DNA from: Letharia columbiana
Lineage: Eukaryota; Ascomycota; Lecanoromycetes; Lecanorales; Parmeliaceae
Assembly (NCBI RefSeq): GCF_014066305.1
Contig: NW_023501195.1
Span: forward strand, 1-12,377
Direction: 5' to 3'
DNA length: 12,377 bases
Of this stretch, positions 1 through 8,931 are shown one piece after another (position 1 is the first letter of the stretch; each line of letters starts with the position of its first letter). A program made the position numbers and the translations under genes. The notes below the pieces were generated by a model. The model was not told the DNA's origin and searched no databases. It saw only the letters and a program-made list of their open reading frames with translations.

Positions 1-756
1 CTTATTTCTTTATTTCTTAATAGTTAATTTATATTTCTTATTCTTATCTTCGCTTTTATCTTTATAATTAATATTAAACTAATTAATTCTCTTTAAATTA
101 GCTATTATATTCTTCTTTAATTTTTTACTTAAAATCTTTATAGCGAGTTTAAACTTCGATTTAAAAGATCTAATATTTTAAAATTTAAGAAAGAAGTTAC
201 TTTATAAATCTTTAATATTCTCTTATAGTTAACGATTAAATTTAGCTTACTTAGTCTATTATTTCGCTTTAAATATCTCTATACTACTTGAAATAGACTT
301 AAACTTCGTAATTAACGAATTCTCTTTAACTATCTAATTATTATTCTAGATATCTAATATATTATTATTTAATATTAAATAAGAGTATAATAATAAAATA
401 ATATAATAATAGTTTAAGAAAATAGAATCGATATAATATATAAGATATAAGAAAGTTAATATATATTAAGAATAATACGTAATAGAAATTAAAGAAAGAT
501 ATTTCTCTAGAGATTATTAATAGATAAAGTAGATCTTTAGAGCTAATTTAATAAGAGATTAAACTATCGTCGAGACTAAAATTACTCGAATTCTTAAGCT
601 TAAAACTTATATTCGAGATTATTCGAGATCGTAAATTTAAATACTTACTAATATAATTAATAGTTTACTACTTCTACTAGTCGAAAAGATATAATATAAT
701 ATAGAATATTAATCTATTATATTATACTCTAATATAGTATAAGTTATTAAGATTTA
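1..756. other. RIP-degraded AT-rich DNA, no gene recognised
   Basis: This stretch has no CpA and only one TpG that I could find (289-290), while CpG, CpT and ApG persist. That is the dinucleotide pattern left by repeat-induced point mutation. All frames are broken by many stops. Short open runs exist, for example around 540-720 on the plus strand, but I recognise no family in them. The sequence is most likely the decayed body of a repeated element. Confidence 0.75.
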
Positions 757-868
757 CATAATCCCATATCTAATATAGTATGAGATCTTAGCGGTATATA
801 CCACGATATAATATATCTGTAATATCATACTATGAAATGATATATGTATGGGATATTCCGTTAAGATT
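729..868. repeat. Cluster of short direct and inverted repeats
   Basis: The 12-mer CTAATATAGTAT occurs at 729-740 and again at 770-781. CCCATA (764-769) followed by ATAGTATGA reappears on the opposite strand at about 830-855, seen on the plus strand as TCATACTAT and TATGGG. ATCTTAGCGG at 785-794 is matched in inverted form by CCGTTAAGAT at 858-867 (9 of 10). A perfect 10-bp palindrome GGTATATACC lies at 793-802. The order of motifs differs between the two arms, so this is not a simple hairpin. It may be a decayed miniature inverted-repeat element or a rearranged terminal repeat. Confidence 0.4.
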
Positions 869-947
869 TCTATATTTAGAAGTATAAGTAGCTATTCTAA
901 TCATTATTCTAGCCAACCATAGCTACTACTATCATCTACCATACTGA

Positions 948-1029
948 CTGCCACTATCATGCCTGCCACTATTATGCCTATTACTATTATGCCTGCCACT
1001 ATTATATCTGTTACTATTATACCTGCCAT
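948..1029 (+). repeat. 15-bp minisatellite, about 5.5 units
   Basis: Tandem units start at 948, 963, 978, 993, 1008 and 1023 (the last is partial) with consensus CTGCCACTATTATGC. Variation between units is mainly C/T (CTGCC versus CTATT or CTGTT). A degenerate unit may precede the array at about 923-937. Because 15 is a multiple of three, the array would encode a five-residue repeat in any frame, but I see no gene around it. Confidence 0.85.
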
Positions 1030-1168
1030 CGAAATATAGCCTCCGCGTATCTCAGCCACTATGTTTTCCAGCTATCTAATTTTATACTATATTTAAAACC
1101 TAGCCCCGAAGAGGTTCTAGAGAATTGATCCGTTCGTTCTACACATCACATACCTGACATTCTAACAG

Positions 1169-1198
1169 CTACCACTACCATGGCTACCACTATTTATT
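1169..1198 (+). repeat. Two outlying units related to the 15-bp minisatellite
   Basis: CTACCACTACCATGG (1169-1183) and CTACCACTATTTATT (1184-1198) match the 948-1029 consensus at most positions and keep its 15-bp spacing. They lie about 140 bp beyond the main array, at the right edge of the spared island. This suggests an older, longer array split by insertion or divergence. Confidence 0.55.
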
Positions 1199-1199
1199 A

Positions 1200-2559
1200 T
1201 TAAAATAGCCTACTATTTATTAAATTTCTTATTATAATATTTATATTTATTAAATTAAATTATAACTTTACTAAAGATTTTTAACGTTTATATCTTTATT
1301 ATAAATTTTATTATCTTTATTATAAGATCTAATTTAAATAGAATATCTTTAATATTAATTAATTAATTATTTTAAGTAATCTATCTATCTTTTATATATA
1401 GAGAATATATTATAAAAATATAATTTTAAGTTTAATTATCTTCTCTATAGTTATATTTAAATAAATCGATTATTTAATATATATAAAGAAGATTTTTAAG
1501 AGCTAACTTCTTAATTTTTAATTATATTATTATTAAGCTTATAGTTTTCTTTATCTTTATATAAAAGATTATAACGCTATAATAGAATATAAAAATAAGT
1601 TATTTAAATTTAATATCTTAAATATATATCTTTTAAAGTACTTACTAATTATTATAAATTAGCTTTTTAATATATTATTTAATCGCTAAGAGTAAATAAA
1701 ACTTATTTTCTTCGATATCTTTTTTTTAATATCTTATTTAACGAGCTTATTCGCTATTTTATTTTTCTAGAATATCTTTATAAATCGCGATCTATTATAG
1801 AATAATAGATATATTTATTTCTTTAAGTCTTATTAGCTTCTCTACTATTCTATTAAAGATATATTATTTTATTTATTTTTTTAGAGTTTGTTATTAATTA
1901 TATTGTTACTTAATTATCTATCTAGATAATTAAATTTAAAAAAATAATATTAATAATTATTTTATATACTATATTAATTCTTTTTAGCTTATCTATATAT
2001 ATAATATAATACTCGCTATTACTAAGATATTATACTTAAATATTAATAACTTAAAAAGTATATATAAAGACTTTAATTTTATTTTCTATTTTATTATTAT
2101 TTATATATATATATAGCGAGATATAATTAATATTAATAATCTTATTATACTACTTAATAGCTTTCTTTCTATTTTTACTAATTATTATTTAATAGTATAT
2201 TTTATTATAAAAATATAATATAGAGAAATATATTATTCTATTAGATTTTATATCTATTATTAATATATAATATCTTTAATTTATTTTAGAGAACTTCTAA
2301 GCTTCGCTCTTTTATTAATTAATTTTTATTATTTATCTATATCTTATATAGATTTAATAATATCGTAGTTAGAGTAGGTTTAAATTCTAATAATAACCTT
2401 TATAATAGCTTTTTCTAAAATAAAATTAATTAGAAGTTAATAGTATTTAATATCTAAAACGATTTTTAAGATATTCTTTTATTTTTCTATAATAATATAT
2501 ATCGCTCTTTTCTATATAACTTAAAGTATCTTAAATATCTTTTATTTTTTATTTTTATA
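1200..2559. other. RIP-degraded DNA downstream of the LINE RT remnant
   Basis: This segment is AT-rich and almost free of CpA, with only isolated TpG. It lies on the 3' side of the minus-strand reverse transcriptase remnant, so it could hold the rest of a LINE ORF2 (connection region, RNase H, tail). I could not identify an RNase H motif with confidence. A minus-strand YIDK-like run near 1986-1999 is too weak and lies in a different frame. No other gene is visible. Confidence 0.5.
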
Positions 2560-3525
2560 TTCTATAGTTAATAATGTATATTAGATTATATATTTAAATA
2601 ATAGCGTAAATAAAATTATTTCTTAATAGAGTTTTCGTAGATTTTCGTAAGAAATATCTTAGACTAATTCCGCGTAACTTATTAATTCGTTAAATTTTAT
2701 AATAACTTTAACTTCGAATAATTATATATAATTTTTTTATTCTAGCTTTAAATTAAATATAAGTTTAAGAAATTTTATTATCGCTTTAGACTTTATAATA
2801 TAAATATTAAAATCTAATAATACATTAAAATCGTTATCTATTTATTTCTTTATTATTCTTATTATAATTAATTAGAAATATATAAATTAATATTTATCTA
2901 TTTCGAATTTCGATATATATATTATTATCTATTTCTAAATTTTAATATATATTATTTTTAGCGTTTTATAGTTAGCTTAGATTATAAAGCCTCTTATAAA
3001 TACGCTAATATCGTCGATATATATAAATACTAGATAGTCTTTCGCTTTATAAATATCTATAATATCTATATTATAAAATAAATAGAGAATAAGAGAAATT
3101 AAGAAGTCTTAAAAAATCTTTATCTTAACTTTATATTTAGATAACTTATTTTTAAATATAATAATAATCGTTAATCTATTATCTAGAAAACTTATAATTT
3201 ACTTAATAACTTTTTCGCTAATATCTCTTTTTTTTAAATTATAAATTAGTTAGAAATAAGAGATATTATTAAAAATATTTTTAATATCTAATATTAATAA
3301 TAAAGTTATTTAATTATTCTTAAACTTCTAAATTTTATATATTATTAAAACTAGTATAAATATAATATTAATATAAGTAAAATAGATTAAGAATAATAAG
3401 ACTATCGAATTATATATATAAGAAGAAGATATAATATAATAGAGAATATCTTCGCTAAGATTCGCTAGTTATAAAATTAAATAATATATTAAAAATATAT
3501 TTATAATATTATTTCTCTTTTTTAA
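2560..3525 (-). pseudogene. RIP-inactivated non-LTR (LINE) reverse transcriptase
   Basis: Read on the minus strand, one frame keeps the signature of a LINE reverse transcriptase over about 290 codons with no frameshift. From 5' to 3': an N-terminal segment at about 3345-3470; motif A as LDIKNIFNNIS, with its Asp at 3286-3288, matching the family pattern LDVKGAFDNVS; ISEKVIK then a stop then IISFLDNR; motif B as F*DFLISLILYLFYN, where the stop at 3109-3111 stands where PQGSP has Gln (CAA to TAA, a CpA change); motif C YIDD at 3010-3021; and a C-terminal ISYENLRKLY run ending near 2628. The stops are mostly explained by single transitions. The RT type resembles the Tad/I-like LINEs common in ascomycetes; the exact clade is inference. 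The endonuclease region should lie at higher coordinates but is replaced by the A/T block. The copy is not functional. The outer limits given are approximate. Confidence 0.85.
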
Positions 3526-3767
3526 ATAGCTATAATCTTTATAGCTAGTAAACTAAAAATATAGATTTATTATTTATCTTATATTTTTATATATTTATAA
3601 TTAATATAAATCTTAGTTAAAGATAATTTCTATTTAATCTATTTATTATAAATCTTTCGAAAAAAAGTAAATAATTTCATCGTATATATATATTTTATAC
3701 TCGCTGAAAATTTATAAAAATAAAGAATTTTTAATATTAATATATTAGGTAAATTAGTATCTTTTTT
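3526..3767. other. RIP-degraded junction between LINE remnant and A/T block
   Basis: AT-rich sequence that would correspond to the region 5' of the RT domain in the LINE. The C and G content falls steadily towards 3767, after which the poly-A-rich block starts. No reading frame of note. Confidence 0.45.
3737..3767 (+). repeat. Direct-repeat copy 1 at the edge of the A/T block
   Basis: The 31 bp here (TTAATATATTA, then GGTAAATTAGTATC and a T run) recur at 4229-4260 with GG read as AA, one inserted base and AG read as AA. The substitutions are of RIP type (G to A). The two copies lie about 492 bp apart, one at the left edge and one inside the A/T-only region. Confidence 0.6.
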
Positions 3768-4102
3768 AAAAAAAAAAAAAAAAGAAAAAATAATGTATTA
3801 AAATATAAAAAAAAAATTTAAAAATAATAAAAAAAAAAAAAAAAAAAAAATAAAAAAAAAAAAAAAAATAAAAAAAATATTTTATATTAATAATAAAAAA
3901 AAAATAAATAAAAAAAAAAAAATAAAATAAATAAAAAAAAAAAAAAAAATAAATAAAAAATTTTTTTTTAAATAAATAAATAATAAAAATAAAAAAATAA
4001 AATAAAAAAAAAAAAAAAAAATAAAAATTAAAAAAAAAATAAAAAATAAAAAAAAAAAAAAAATTAATAAATAAAATAAAAATAAAAATAAAATAAAATA
4101 AA

Positions 4103-4138
<36 letters not shown>

Positions 4139-4708
4139 AAAAAAAAAAAAAAAATAAAAATAATAAAAAAATAAAAATTTAATAAATTTTTTAAAATTTA
4201 AATAAAAAAAAAATAAAAAAAAATTTACTTAATATATTAAACTAAATTAATATCTTTTTTTTAATAATAATAATAATATAATAATTTTAATATTATGATT
4301 TCGCTATAGTTTTAGTAATATATTTTTATTATAAAATTTTTAAAATTTTTAAAAAATTATAATTTATTAAGAAAATAATAAATAATAAATAAAAAAATAA
4401 TTAAAAATAAAATTAATTTTTAATTTTTTATATATAAAAAAAAAAAAAAAAAAAAAAAATAAAATATAATTAAATTAATTAAATTCAATAAATTAAAAAA
4501 GGTAAAAAACTTAAAAATTATAATAAATTTTTAATAAAAAATTTTTTTTAAAATATTTTATAATTTATATTATTAAAAATTATTATAATAAATAATAAAA
4601 TATATAAAAAAAATATTAATATTTTTAAAAATATTTTAATATTTATTTATAAAAAAAAATTAATTAATAAATATAATAAAAAAATTTTTAATAAAAAAAA
4701 AAATATAA

Positions 4709-4745
<37 letters not shown>

Positions 4746-5093
4746 AAATTAATTTAATTAAAAAAAAAAAAAAAAAATTAAAAAATTTTTTATTTAAAAT
4801 ATTAATAAATAAAATTTTAAAATATTTTAATTTTTAAAATTATTTTTTAATATTTAATATATTTTTTTTAATTAATTTATTTATTTTTTTTTATATTTTT
4901 TATTTTTTATTTTTTAATTTTTTTTTTTTTAATTAAAATAAATTATTAATAATAATATAATTAATTTTTTATTAATTTTAAATTTTATTTTTTTTTTTTA
5001 TTTTTTTTTTATTTTTTTTATATTTTTTTATAAAATTTTTTTTAAATTTTTTTTTATAAAAGTTTTAATTAAAAAAAATTTTTAAATTTTTTA
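3768..5093. repeat. Near-pure A/T low-complexity block (about 1.3 kb)
   Basis: I count 16 G or C residues between 3796 and 5100, about 1.2 percent. Runs 3796-4227 (432 bp), 4511-4743 (233 bp) and 4745-5061 (317 bp) contain no G or C at all. The left two thirds are dominated by A runs broken by single T residues, while the right part (about 4860-5060) is dominated by T runs, so strand asymmetry flips within the block. There is no reading frame of note. RIP alone cannot create this from ordinary sequence, since surviving CpG and CpT would remain as they do elsewhere in the window. An origin in a simple repeat, a long homopolymer-like tract or an AT-rich centromere-type array is possible; assembly or base-calling error should also be considered. 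Confidence 0.9.
4229..4260 (+). repeat. Direct-repeat copy 2 inside the A/T block
   Basis: Second copy of the sequence at 3737-3767. It begins a short less extreme interval (about 4228-4315) that holds most of the few G and C residues inside the A/T block. A shorter match, AACTAAATTAAT, occurs again near 4742, so the block may hide a repeat of about 500 bp. Confidence 0.55.
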
Positions 5094-5148
5094 AATATAT
5101 ATTCTGAATATTTTGAATATCCTCAATATCACTACTTTTTACTTAACA

Positions 5149-5274
5149 GCGACGTCAATGCTTGTAATACGAGGTGCATACATACGGAGTGCATACATAC
5201 GGAGTGCATACGCGTTGTAGCGACGTTACAGCCATGCATGAAGAGTGCATTTACCGAATTGCGACGTCAATGCT
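5149..5274 (+). repeat. 14-bp direct repeats GCGACGTCAATGCT at the transposon's left end
   Basis: GCGACGTCAATGCT occurs exactly at 5149-5162 and at 5261-5274, 112 bp apart, and the core GCGACGT occurs a third time at 5220-5226. They flank the 15-bp tandem repeat. Subterminal repeated motifs of this kind are known as transposase-binding sites in some Tc1/mariner elements. That role here is inference. They could instead be the trace of a local duplication at the element's end. Confidence 0.6.
5168..5214 (+). repeat. Three tandem 15-bp units carrying the TACGGAG end motif
   Basis: Units start at 5168 (TACGAGGTGCATACA), 5183 (TACGGAGTGCATACA) and 5198 (TACGGAGTGCATACG, followed by CG). The second and third are identical over 14 bases. 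TACGGAG is the same heptamer that ends the element on the right in inverted form (6879-6885). The array therefore looks like repeated copies of the element's terminus, which could come from repeated excision and re-insertion or from slippage. Confidence 0.8.
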
Positions 5275-5875
5275 GAACGCACTGGCCCACGAGAAAAGGG
5301 GGAGAATCTTAAGACTTTGTATCACATATGAAGTCCTTAACATAGCTGTAAGAAGCAATCCTCTCTATATTCTCTATGTCAAAATGCCTACAGGCAAAGC
5401 TCAAGCTGTTAATCATGATGACGGTACCAGACTTCAGGCACTTGCTTTGGCCGAAGCTGGCATTGCAACTCAAATTGTTACTGCTATTACTGAGATCTCC
5501 CGCTTTACTATTAGTCGTCTACAGAAACAAGCCCGTGCCAGAGGATTTGATTCCAGCAAGTCTCAGAAATTACTACTATCATACGTGAGTGATGCACCGA
5601 GATCTGGACGACCCCCAATCATTACCCCCGAGGTTGAGAGTGCTATTATGGCCGCTGTACGAAGAGATCGCTACGGCCGTGAGAAAACCTCATTCATATT
5701 AGCTGCTGAACAAGGACTCTCGTCAACAACGATTCTACGAGTACTCAGACGTAACAATTTCCGAGCCTGTAAAACCACCAAAAAACCGTCCCTTACGGAG
5801 GCTATGATGGAAGCTCGATATCAATTCGCTTTACGGTACCAAGACTGGACCATAGAGGAGTGGAAAAAGGTAATT

Positions 5876-5878
5876 TGA
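5876..5878 (+). other. In-frame TGA next to the first catalytic Asp
   Basis: The frame is the same on both sides (5384-5875 and 5879-6280), and the residue expected at this place in Tc1-like proteins is Trp (WSDE). A TGG to TGA change is a G to A at 5878 in a GpG context, that is CpC on the other strand. Classical RIP prefers CpA, which would have given TAG here. So the mutation may be an isolated one rather than RIP. Confidence 0.85.
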
Positions 5879-6280
5879 AGTGACGAAACCAGTGTAATCT
5901 TGAATTCTCGGCGGGGAAGAGTGCGTGTATGGCGGCAACCCAATGAAATCTTTGTCAAATCTACTGTGCGACGTCGTTTCGTAGGTGCTATGGAGTTCAT
6001 GTTCTGGGGTTGTTTCTCGTATGATAAGAAGGGGCCGTGCCATATTTGGAAAGCCGAAACTGCAGCTGAAAAGAAAGAATGTGCCGCGAATCTCGCTCAA
6101 ATTAATGATGCTCTGGAAGCTGAGGCCAAAGAAGCTTGGGAACTTAAGACCGGTGTACGACGTATGGGACTACGTAACCTTCCTGGCAAGAAACCCGAGT
6201 GGAAGTTTACTGCTAAGACTGGGAAAGTCACCATTGAGGGGAAGAAAGGGGGAATTAATTGGTATCGCTATCAGAAAAAG

Positions 6281-6327
6281 GTATGTACGCTCGTATTTCT
6301 CATACTTCTCCTTCTTACCAGGCATAG
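6281..6327 (+). other. 47-nt phase-0 spliceosomal intron in the transposase
   Basis: The donor is AAG|GTATGT and the acceptor is CATAG|GTT. A CTTAC branch-site-like motif lies at 6314-6318. Removal joins ...YQKK to VLIPKLLKFAQEC... in frame and leads directly to the MED catalytic motif, while the unspliced frame diverges and stops at 6347-6349. The length is typical of short fungal introns. A CAG acceptor at 6319-6321 is also present but would shift the frame. Confidence 0.88.
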
Positions 6328-6786
6328 GTTCTCATCCCAAAGCTTCTGAAATTCGCTCAGGAGTGCAAACGAGAGCGACTTGACACAATAGTCATGGAAG
6401 ACAAGGCCCCGGCCCATGCATCAAAGTATCAGGAAGCAGTTTACATGTCAATGGACATTATTCGAATGGTCTGGTGCGGCAACTCTCCGGATCTCAATAT
6501 GATCGAGCCTTGTTGGCCATGGATGAAGCGTCAAACTACCCGAAAAGGTGCACCAAGGACTCGCAAAGATGCCGAGGAACGGTGGCTACATTGCTGGAAT
6601 CACGAGCTTACACAGAAGAGGATTCAGGAGTGGATAGAGCGAATACCGAGACATATTGCGGAGGTTATTCGTCTCAAGGGCGGTAACGAGTACAGGGAAG
6701 GCCGTGAGGGAGGTGATGTACGGCCTTACAACTCTACGGAGCGAGCAAATGAGTACATACGTAGCTATATGAAGCATCGTCACTAG

Positions 6787-6885
6787 AAAAATGAAGCTAT
6801 CCAAGAAAAAGGTCAGATTTGTTAAAATGCCAAGCATGCCAAGAGATTTAGCGCATGTGCAGGACTTTTGGTGCCACCCTCCGTA
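6787..6885 (+). other. 3' untranslated and terminal region of the transposon
   Basis: Normal-composition sequence between the transposase stop and the RIP border. It ends CACCCTCCGTA, whose inverse begins TACGGAG, matching the left end units. Near-tandem ATGCCAAG/CATGCCAAG lies at 6827-6843. The border to RIP-type DNA is sharp just after 6885. Confidence 0.65.
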
Positions 6886-8931
6886 GATTATTAATATTTA
6901 AGTTATATTTTTATAATATATTTCTTTAACTAAGATATAGTTTAATTCTTTATTATTAAATATATTAAGTTATAAAAATAGAGTTTTAATTTCTTTTATA
7001 TATTATTTATTAGACTCTTATTTCTAAAATTATTAAAACTATTATTTCTAAAATTATATTTAATATACTTAATAAAATTATCGTAGAATTTAAGAAATAA
7101 TTAATTTTCTTAATTTATTTTATTATAAATATATTAATAGATTTCTCTAAGAATAAATAAAGATATCTTATATATATTATTTAAATAATTTAAAAGATTA
7201 TTAATTATAGAGTATAAGCGATATTATTATCTAATAAATATATATTAACTAATTTTCTTTTTAAATTTTACTATAATATAGATAATTTTAAAGATATTAA
7301 TAAAAAAATAAGTATTATTATAAATAAGTATATCTTAAATTCTTATTTTTTAATTATTAAATAATATTAAATTTATATTTATAAAGATAGATAAATCTAA
7401 TAATCTTAGATTAAGTAATTATCTAAATAGTTATAATAATATTAATTAATATTAATTTACTTTAAATATCTTAAAATCTTATAATATAGATAATAGTAAA
7501 AATAAGAGTAGAAGGATAAAAATACTCGCCGAGTTTTAGTCTTATATCTTCTCTTACTATTCTAATATCTTTTTTTAATTTATATAAAATAAGAATAAAG
7601 GCGAAGTAAAGATATTAGACGATATTTTATAATATTACTAATAAAGATTCTTAATAGATAGAGAGTATTATATATAGAGTATATAGAGTTATAGCGAATT
7701 TAAAGATAAATATTTTATATATAAATCTTTATAAATAAGATAGAGCTAGTTATAATATATAGAAGATTATAATTTAAAGAAAGTATTCTTATATTAATAA
7801 TATAAAGAGTAATATCTTAATATTAATATAGATAAATTTAATAAAAGTTAAAGTAAATTATATTCTTAATTATAAGATATTTTAATTCTTTAATAGATAG
7901 AATAATTCTAAATATAAATAACTACGATAGTTTTTATTTCTTATTAATAATATTTTCTTTTAAATAATTTATAAATATATATTATTCTAAGATAATTATA
8001 AAATAATTAATTATATATCTCTCGAATAATATTAATATATATATTATTAAATATTTATAAACGGTTTTTATAGTAAAGTACTTTATCTTAGATAAAGTAC
8101 TTATTAAAAATAATTTCTTAAAACTTATCTTTATTTTCGATAATAGCCTTATAAATTTTTATATAATATTTATCTTTCTTATTAATTTTTACTACTTTAT
8201 AATAAATAAAGTTATTATATATAAAATAAGAGTAATCGCGATATATAGATAATTAACGATATAAAGAGAGATATCTTAATATTAATATAAATAGAATTAA
8301 GTAAGAATTTAAGAAACTTATAATATATTAAATATAGATAAAAATAAAGCGAAGAAGATAGATATAAAAATAGCGATTTTAATTAAACTTTCTTATAGAG
8401 GTTTATTATAATATCGAATAATATCTTTATTAAATAAAATAGAGAGATCTCTAAAACTTCGATATTATAAAGATATACGCGAGTCGAGAAAGATAATAGA
8501 TCTCTATATTAAATATTAAAATTTATTTTTTCGCGGGAGTCTATAATACTTATTTCTTAATTAATTAAATTATTATAAAGATTATAAATACTTTAAATAA
8601 TATTCTTTTGAATAATAGAAAGTTCGTCGATAGTTTATTATTTATTATAGATTTTTTACGAAGAATAAAGCGAAGATAGATTTCTTATATTCGATAAAGA
8701 GAACTTATTTTTTAATAGATTAAACTATTATTAATAATATAGATTTTCTAATATAGATTCTTTTAAATAATATAGATAATTTATAATTTATATATATAAT
8801 AAGATTTCTATATAATAGAAATATCTAGCGTTTTTTTTATTAAACTTAATTACTTACTTTAAATAAAAAATAAAAAACTCGTTAATTCTCTTCGTTAAAG
8901 AATATATAAAGAAGCTTTATTATAATATTAG
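6886..8931. other. RIP-degraded AT-rich DNA, no gene recognised
   Basis: About 2 kb with no CpA and one TpG (8609-8610). CpG survives (for example near 7528, 8236, 8480 and 8532), which argues against simple methyl-CpG decay. Stops are frequent in every frame. Some runs, for example 7480-7760 and 8340-8700, keep short open stretches, but I could not place them in a transposon family. The segment ATAAAGAG...ATATCTTAATATTAATATA occurs near 7800 and again near 8260. Confidence 0.7.
8076..8102. repeat. 27-bp near-perfect palindrome
   Basis: AAGTACTTTATCT and its exact reverse complement AGATAAAGTACTT are separated by a single T (8089). With 13-bp arms this is longer than expected by chance even in AT-rich DNA, but such DNA raises the background. 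It may be a remnant of a terminal repeat or simply a chance cruciform. Confidence 0.6.

Larger units (their letters stand above)
757..1199. other. Non-RIP island of ordinary composition, no gene recognised
   Basis: CpA, TpG, CC and GG reappear abruptly at about 757 and vanish again after about 1190, so this segment of about 440 bp escaped the mutation seen on both sides. It contains the 15-bp minisatellite at 948-1029 and related units at 1169-1198. I find no convincing start-to-stop reading frame, no splice-site-bounded exon and no tRNA. It could be a unique spacer, a late-arriving fragment, or the end of an element too short to be a RIP target. Confidence 0.55.
5384..6786 (+). pseudogene. 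Tc1-like DDE transposase, one intron, interrupted by a TGA
   Basis: This enzyme would cut and paste the element at TA sites in the nucleus. ATG at 5384 is chosen because the product then starts MPTGK and runs into a helix-turn-helix (about residues 16-55), the usual N-terminus; upstream ATGs from 5174 lie in the terminal repeats. A GRPP linker (75-78) and a second helix-turn-helix (about 82-125) follow. The catalytic triad is Asp 167 (SDE, 5882-5884), Asp 324 (MEDKAPAHAS, 6400-6402) and Glu 359 (SPDLNMIEP, 6505-6507); the last two are separated by 34 residues, the Tc1-type DD34E. Between the first two lie 156 residues, longer than in animal Tc1, with the WYRYQK-type insert that I recall from fungal relatives. 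Total length is 451 codons. Codon 165 (5876-5878) is TGA where the family has Trp of WSDE, so the copy is probably dead. Exon 2 starts at 6328; the stop is TAG at 6784-6786. Confidence 0.93.
5168..6885 (+). mobile_element. Tc1/mariner-like DNA transposon, probably inactive
   Basis: A spared island of normal base composition bounded by RIP or A/T DNA contains a Tc1-like DD34E transposase (5384-6786). The right boundary fits the last TA at 6884-6885: the end read inward starts TACGGAGGGTGGCACC. The left end has TACGGAG at 5183 and 5198 inside a 15-bp tandem repeat, with a variant at 5168. Only about seven terminal bases match, so the inverted repeat is short or one end is rearranged. The TA at each edge fits the TA target duplication of the superfamily but cannot be proven here. 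Non-AT sequence begins at about 5101, so the true left end could lie between 5101 and 5198. The contrast with the flanks suggests insertion after RIP had degraded the locus. Confidence 0.85.

Noticed and set aside
948..1029. CRISPR array
   Set aside because: Contiguous 15-bp units without spacers in a eukaryotic-type region; it is a minisatellite.
1986..1999. RNase H motif (YIDK for YTDGS) on the minus strand
   Set aside because: Single weak match in a different frame from the RT; not enough to call.
3768..4140. Poly(A) tail of the neighbouring LINE
   Set aside because: The LINE is on the minus strand, so its tail would be a T run at the low-coordinate side; this block is at its 5' side.
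5174..5383. N-terminal extension of the transposase from upstream ATGs
   Set aside because: It translates the 15-bp terminal repeats and has no family resemblance; the usual MPxGK-like start is at 5384 with A at -3.
5870..5892. Intron removing the TGA (GT at 5870, CAG at 5892)
   Set aside because: It would be 23 nt long and would delete the catalytic SDE; a nonsense mutation is simpler.
5831..6100. Minus-strand frame of 89 codons, and other frames overlapping the transposase
   Set aside because: They lie antisense to, or in another frame of, conserved transposase motifs and show no domain.
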